A stretch of DNA of 64,000 nt from Cunninghamia lanceolata (lineage: Eukaryota; Streptophyta; Pinopsida; Cupressales; Cupressaceae): positions 2,014,501 through 2,078,500 of the forward strand of contig BSBN01001362.1 in NCBI GenBank assembly GCA_027924645.1, written 5' to 3'. This document shows positions 58,026 to 64,000 of the stretch, piece after piece. Below the pieces are notes generated by a model. It was not told where the DNA came from, ran no database searches, and worked only from the letters and a program-made list of their open reading frames with translations. Positions within the stretch are counted from its first letter, which is position 1; each line of letters opens with the position of its first letter. The position numbers were made by a program, and so were the translations under genes.

Positions 58026-60280
58026 GATAAAGCAATTTTAGGAATAGTAGTGGGATGAAAGAAATGGTAAGTGAGAATCTAGTAGTGTTGTATGAAAGGG
58101 CTAGAGATCAATAATTGGTAAGGATTTTTTCCATGACTTGTCTAAGGATCTAGCAATTCAAGATCACTGACTTTGAGAGAGAAGGGAATCAACTAGATAA
58201 ATAGAATTGGGAGATTAGGGGATGGAAGTGAAAGATGGTTATGTACTAGTCTAATCTTAGTTCATGCATGACAGAAGAAGAGGAAGAAAGGAACCCTAGA
58301 TCAAAAGGTTAGCCTAAAGTGACTTATAAGTAGATTAGTTGTAAAAAGGGAGAAGTGGGAACATCTTGACCTAGCTAAGTGATTTATTTTTCTTTAAGTA
58401 AAATTTACCTTTGATTTGCTTTGATATTGCTTTGAATTTTGTCTCTTAGTATTGCATTCTTTCTCTTTCTTATTTTGGACCCATCTCCATAGACTAACCT
58501 CATGCAACTAGAGGGGTGCAAGGGATCATAATCAAATATTCTACTAGGTAGTTATGGTCATATTTTAAGTTGAATGTCACCATTGTAGCTTTGGCTAGAG
58601 CCTCCACCTAAGAGTATGGACATATGCATGTGTAAATGAGGAAAGAGAGGAATGTGTGATCCATTATAAGGTTCTAGTCCAATATCTAAGTACCAAAAAT
58701 GTGCACATCCCTACATGGCAGTCTGATGATGATGTGGCATTCCAACTCACAACCCTCAAAGTATTTATTATACTTCTCTTATCATTATCATGTCTTGATG
58801 ATGCAACCATTAGCCTTTTTTAGTGCCTAACACACCTTGTTCAGCCTTCAATTTGACTTTCCAAACCTTTGTGTTTCACTTATCTGACCCTTTTAAACCT
58901 CTTCTTTAGGGTCATCTGGGCAACCAACACTGGTAAAATAGGTGACCCGCTTCCTCAAAGAGGCAACCTTGTCATGTTTGGAAGTTTGAAATGACTCTCA
59001 CTTTTTGCTTTTCTTCTTGATTTTTAACCCATTTTAACTCACATTTTTCCATTCTAACTCGTCATTTTTTTCACTTTCTTTCTTTTGTGAACTTGCGATT
59101 CAATCTTATCTCTTCTTATTTATTTCCCAAATCTCTTTGAGTTCACTCTTCTTTTCTTTTTGTTTTCTTCAATTTTTCTTCTAGTCTTCTTCTTATTTCA
59201 TCTCTATCCTCTTGTCTATACCTGGATTGTTTCCCATTTATTATTTAATTAACTCTTTCTTATGATCTTATCCTTTCATCCCTTCCCTTCCATTTATTCC
59301 TATAAATAGCTTTTCACTATTCATTGTTTGCACAATGATCATTCAATCCAAGAAGCAAGCAAGCTTCACGCACAAGACTTAGTGTGCCTTTTATTTATTT
59401 TGGTTTTATTTTTAGTTTTAGTAAAGCTTCTAATCTTTCCCTTTAGGAGGTTGTTTTCATTCTTGTCTTACCAAGCTTATAGTAACCCCCCACTAGCATC
59501 CATATCTTCTTCATATCTTCAAAGAAATCACATCATGAATGATGCATGACGCATTCTCACATAAGCTTCTTCACAGGATTTTGAGCCTTTTTTATTTTTA
59601 TGCTTTAGCTTTAGTAATCCCACTAGCATTTGTATGCTCTCTATAGGACTTCCATTCTCATGACACTCTTCTTCCACAAGAATAGAGTAATTAGTCCCAT
59701 TCATCTCTACCTAGTTGGCTTTCCCTAGAGGGGTAGGAATGATTCGGCTGACGCCTTTAGCAAGGGTACAACACATGTGTTGTGTCAAAGTATAACTCAC
59801 CCATGTTATGTCTGAGTCACATTCTAAACATCATAGAATCACTAAAGAGTTTCAAGTATTAAGAGAATAGAAGGAAAAGAACATTCATGGACCATATCAT
59901 GGATTTTATACTTAACATGTAAGATCAAATGGTTATGGATTCCAAGAGATATAAAAGTAGCAGTTATAATGAAATTGTAGTGTCACTCAATGTGAAAGAT
60001 CTAATGACTATGGAAATGAACTCATCATGGCAATCTATATAATGGATAAGATGATGAGGTGTGATAGACTTAAGAATAATGTAAATGGGAGATGTGCAAG
60101 ACATGTATGTATGAAGAGGGAGTTAGGAAAATCTCTTGATCATTTTGGTGCATAAACTAAGGATGTCAACATCAAGACCTATAATTATTTGCTATGTCCT
60201 AGCTACATGATGGAAGATGGGAAAAGAAAGAGAATTTAAGGAAAATATATCCAAGGAAAATAAGGAAGAAAAAATAGGAT
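58026..60280. other. No gene; promoter-like stretch
   Basis: 58960-59300 is pyrimidine-rich (TTTCTTTC, CTTCTTCT) and leads to CCTATAAATAGC at 59301, a good plant TATA box, followed by a leader with CAATCCAAGAAGCAAGCAAGC. This looks like an LTR U3/R region on the plus strand, but a partner copy and borders are missing. Confidence 0.4.
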
Positions 60281-62462
60281 CTAGCTTCGGCCAACATGAT
60301 AGAAAATCTCTAATACTTGCATTGTCCCCAATTTTTGATAGAGAATGCAATAACTTAAAGATACAATGCATACGAAGGAACTAAGAAACAAAACATACAA
60401 AAAGCTCACACACAAAAGCAAAGCACAAAAAGGAAAATAGTGACACGGGCCTCTAATAGCTATCATGTGAAGATTCATTGGCCATGAAATAATCATCTAA
60501 AAAGAATATTAGTAAGGCCATCCACATCGACAAGTGGAGTGAGGCTGGACATGGTAAAAGTGTGTTGGAGATGCAAGAAAACATATTATGAGGTGGAGGT
60601 GGAATAGTATGAAGGGATGATGGAGACTGTGTAGAAGTGGGGATGGACTAGGAGAAGTAACATGAGGTGGAGGCCATGGAGGAGAATCAACTATTTGAGG
60701 CTTAAGACACAAGATAAGAGTGGATCATCAATAATCTTGTCCTAAGGTGGAATAGAAGGAAAGTCATCTTAGCTAGAAGGTGGTTGATGAACAACAATAA
60801 AGGTGTGCAAGGCTGACGAAGAGGCATGTTGTGAATTCGGAGGATCATCTTGAATAGAAGAAGTAGGAGAGTAAGGTAAAGAAGAAAATTAGTGGTAGAT
60901 GGAGAATGATGGGGGAAATGGAGTAGACATTTCATGAAAAGAAGGGGAAGATATGAAAAGGAAGCAATTCTCTACCAAACTACCTTAAGGGTTGGAGGGA
61001 AAGGGCTCTTAGCTCTAAGTGTCCAAAAGTAGGAGGTGGGGGATGAGATGGGGGTATAGGAGAAATCAAGAGAAGATATCAAGAAGCACATGGAGGTGGA
61101 GTAAGAAGAAGAGCTAGAAATCATGAAGTGGAAAGAGGTGGTAGAGGAGAAGAAGGTGGTTGAGAAGGGGTATGTTAACTTGATTACTAAATATTGAAAT
61201 GGTTGAAGGGGGTGTGTAATATTTAAATGGATGAGGATCAACATGAATGGTATAGACTTTATCATAATATGCACACTTCAATTATTGGTGTAGGGTAGAA
61301 GGTATAGCGTGCATATTGATCCATGGTCTCCCCAAAATGTTATATGATAACTCACCAACATCACATGGAATAATGTATCAAGAGTAACTAGGTTAATGGT
61401 GATAGGAAGAATGATTCTACCACACATATCTCTCCAAATATTATCAAATCCCCTAAAAGATATGTTCATTTTATTTATAGAATTGGGGTCTATGTGGATC
61501 TTTTCTAGGAATTGAGTTGTGAAAATATTATAGCCAAATCCATTAAATCAACAAATGTCTATTTAATGCATGTGTGTTATAATAATTAGTGATAATGAGT
61601 GGGAGGTCTTTATGTATTTTGGATGGGGTTGGAAGCTTCGATGTGGAGAAAATTATGTCCATATTGTTAATGAGTGAAAGGAGGGAAGAGAGTTTCTCCG
61701 AAGGTATGCTAGGATGGACATAGATGTAGTTAAGAACTTTTTCAAGGGCCTTGTTAATTATAAGAGCTATGTGTGTGAGAAGGCATAAAATCCTCAAACT
61801 ATTAGAGGTATGCAAGGGGTGGATCATGCATTAGTGGGTGTAGTAGTGTGGGTACAAGCTATGGTAGAGGTAGGATAAATTTTGATGTCAAAGGATTGAT
61901 AATTTATGATTTGAGGTAAAGTGGTGATGAGATTTCCATTGAGTGATCGGGGTAACAACTAATCAATAATAGTCTAAGAGGAGGTATGATAGGTTATGTG
62001 TATAGTAGAAGATTGAGTAGATATAGTTAACTCATCAAATGCAACCCTAATCGGAGGCAAAGAGGGAATGAACGGGGAAGATATAGTGATAGGAAGAGGG
62101 GGAGCATCAAGTATGTCATAATAAGGAGGGGAGATGGAGGAATATGATAGGCTTGAGACATGTGTATTGATGGGAATAAGTGGTGGAGGGAGAGGTAGGG
62201 TAGATGAAGGTGTAGGAATGGAAGAGGTCATATGGGAATAAATATAAGGGAATGAGTTAGTGTCATAATAAATGGTTTCCAAAGTGTCTCTAGAAGTAAA
62301 GGGACAATCATACGATGGTGTTATACTATCTTGTATAGGTAAATGAGGATCATCCAGTGCCAAATAGGAGTGTAAGAAGATGAATTAGATGAGACATGTA
62401 ATGACTCATCATGTGATGAAGAAGATATGCTATAGGAGTAAAGTTAATTCATCACGACAGAT
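60281..62462 (-). pseudogene. Tat-type gag-end/protease fragment
   Basis: Reading leftward, a Ser/Pro-rich linker (62363-61975) precedes the protease. Recognisable pieces are EKLSSLLSLINNMDIIFS (61690), LPLIITNYYNTHALNRHLL (61600, just before the usual D-G-G site, which is destroyed) and GFGYNIFTTQFLEKIHIDP. GRPWINMHAIPSTLHQ follows in another frame (61330), then VYTIHVDPHPFK (61250). Proline/serine-rich frames continue to about 60500. At least two frameshifts are needed. Its orientation is opposite to the level-0 element. Confidence 0.65.
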
Positions 62463-63733
62463 AAATTATTGGTTTATTTCTAATTAAAACCAAAAGGATT
62501 GAAATCAAATTAAATTAAAAAATATCTACAAATTCACAAATTTATTAGCTATTTCACCAAGAAAAGGGATGTGAAACAACATTAGAAATATCTAACCATA
62601 AATGACACAAAATCTACATACACTTATATAAAATTATATATTGAATCTAGAATGTGCAATTAAATGATTAACCTAACATAGGCAAAAGATAATACAATCA
62701 ATCTAAACAAAAGAACTATACAAAATGGCAAGGGTAATTGTGAGCCCTCCTCTCCTAATTCCTGCCAGTCAAGCATCTTGCCATTTACTTGAAGTGTTCC
62801 TCACCTATTGTTTTTCTCTTTATCCACCTCCTCCTCCAACATTTAATTTCATACATATGTAGGTTTGTGAAAACAATTCAATTAAATGTCCATGTTATCA
62901 TAAAATAAGTCTTTGATAGATACCCAACAATGTATATAAATAGTGATCTCCATTGCACTCTATGCATCTCAGTCTATGAAGCTAACATCATAGTCTAGAT
63001 TACCAAATATTCAAAAAAAAAACAAAACCAAAAAAAAATCTAGAAATTCAAAATAAAACCTTGTTCCTTCATTATTAGTGTAGGTCTGACATGGTGCACA
63101 TTATTATAGTGCGAACCTATTTTTCTGATCACTTCATTTAGCGTGACCAATAATCTCCACAAGAGCATTCTACCTATTTATAATGATGGAAACAGTTTGC
63201 ATCTCTCACAACAATTTCTCTTGCAACAATCTTGGAGATAAATTTCGTTGCAGTGTGCTAATCAACACATACTCGAAGGTTCTTAACAACTCTAATAGTT
63301 GTTCTAGGGGGCATGTCTAACAAACCAAAAGCAATTGCCAACTTTTCACTATGGTGGAAGAGAAATAATTCTTTTTCCTCCTTTTACACATCACTAAGTA
63401 AATGTCTTGAATTTGGAGAATGCCCTGTTGCCTTCATGTCCCAAGCTAATTTCTCCAACTTTGCATAGATCTTATGTGTTTGTTGATGCGATCTATCTAC
63501 TACACAAAAAGTATGTGCCATTTTATGGCCTTCAATCCAACTACATCTAGGGATCTTTTTAATTCCTTTTATCTTTTATCAATCTCCTTACCATTTGAAC
63601 CTCACACCCCCTGCCCACTTATGCATAGATGTTTGAGAGAAGAACATAAGTCACAACATGTCTACCAAAGCGGTTGCAACTACAACATCGGACAAAAATC
63701 CTCTATCCTTTATGCTTTGATGGATGTCCATAC
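62463..63733 (-). repeat. Right arm of the large inverted duplication
   Basis: Reverse complement of 51120-52894, lacking the 470 bases around 51207-51675. At the deletion junction the left arm has ATGT on both sides (near 51195 and 51676), so a microhomology deletion is likely. Homology stops at CTTTGATGGATGTCCATAC. 63734-64000 shows no gene. Confidence 0.88.
63110..63733 (-). pseudogene. Second copy of the DYW-PPR pseudogene
   Basis: Minus-strand DYW domain with [11 protein letters not shown] (63345) and VRDANCFHHYK (63190). The same in-frame TAG as in the left copy follows, but then CSCGDYW, so this copy keeps the canonical C-terminal triplet that the left copy has lost. A further TAG sits in the C-x2-C region (VCVD then stop, 63265). 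The PPR part is reduced to DRGFLSDVVVVTALVDM-like remnants by deletion. Confidence 0.8.
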
Positions 63734-64000
63734 AATTTTTTTTACACCTAATTTTAAATTTAAGTTTTTATAAAATAAATATTTATTAGAAAGACAATAT
63801 ATTATTGTTTATGAACATTATTCATCACTACCACTTTACGAACTTAAAATAATCAATATGTGCTTTATATAATGTGATGTCATTGCATACGTAAGAGAAG
63901 CACGGATAGATAATGATCGAAGTTTGACTGAAAAATAACAGACACTTTGTCTCTCTATCATGATGTCTTGTAGTTTGTCTCTATCAATAGTGAGTGAGTG

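Overview
The window reads as plant nuclear DNA, most likely from a large, repeat-packed seed-plant genome; a gymnosperm is my best guess, but that is inference. The evidence is a DYW-class pentatricopeptide-repeat gene copy, a plant mobile domain (PMD) gene, plant-type Ty3/gypsy (Tat-like and chromovirus-like) and Ty1/copia remnants, GT-AG introns and TATA boxes. No bacterial operon, CRISPR or rRNA signal was seen. Almost all of it is transposable-element DNA in decay. No fully intact protein gene is certain. The best candidate is a seven-exon gene of unknown function at 10740-8650 on the minus strand.

Layout. 1-2593: a decayed transposase-like gene with one intron. 2594-8160: non-coding repeat DNA full of GGCGCC-type words, with a five-copy 359-bp tandem array. 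8650-10740 (-): the unrecognised seven-exon gene behind a CpG-rich palindromic promoter. 10960-38200: a Tat-like Ty3/gypsy element (level 0) whose integrase is split at 14965/32190 by a 17.2-kb LTR element (level 1, 14966-32184, duplication GACAC). Level 1 is itself split inside its gag-protease frame by an 11.9-kb Tat-like element in reverse orientation (level 2, 17674-29618, duplication AGAAG). Downstream of the level-0 integrase lies an antisense two-exon PMD gene (37790-35025, -) with its own TATA box, then a putative LTR (38198-39359).

41700-43690 is a second Tat-type gag fragment. A short TIR element (43682-44643) separates it from a minus-strand copia gag-protease fragment (44650-46099). 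46100-48650 is AT-rich with small tandem duplications. 48686-50072 holds a hairpin, a broken 2-oxoglutarate/Fe(II) oxygenase gene (-) and two MITEs of one family.

50940-63733 is a large inverted duplication. A DYW-PPR pseudogene arm (51120-52894, +) recurs reversed at 63733-62463. Between the arms are a second, nested inverted repeat (54087-54889 and 58025-57225), a gypsy integrase C-terminal fragment, and a minus-strand Tat protease fragment (62363-60970).

The strongest global signal is the mode of decay. The 2,131-codon level-2 polyprotein keeps one frame from end to end, and each of its 22 nonsense codons can be explained by C-to-T change at CAG, CAA or CGA. The same bias appears in the other coding remnants, as expected for deamination of methylated cytosine in silenced plant transposons. 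Merging the two nested insertions out restores frame continuity at both integration sites, so the order of events can be read directly. Level 1 encodes only gag, protease and an unfamiliar C-terminal region, with no reverse transcriptase, so it was probably mobilised in trans.
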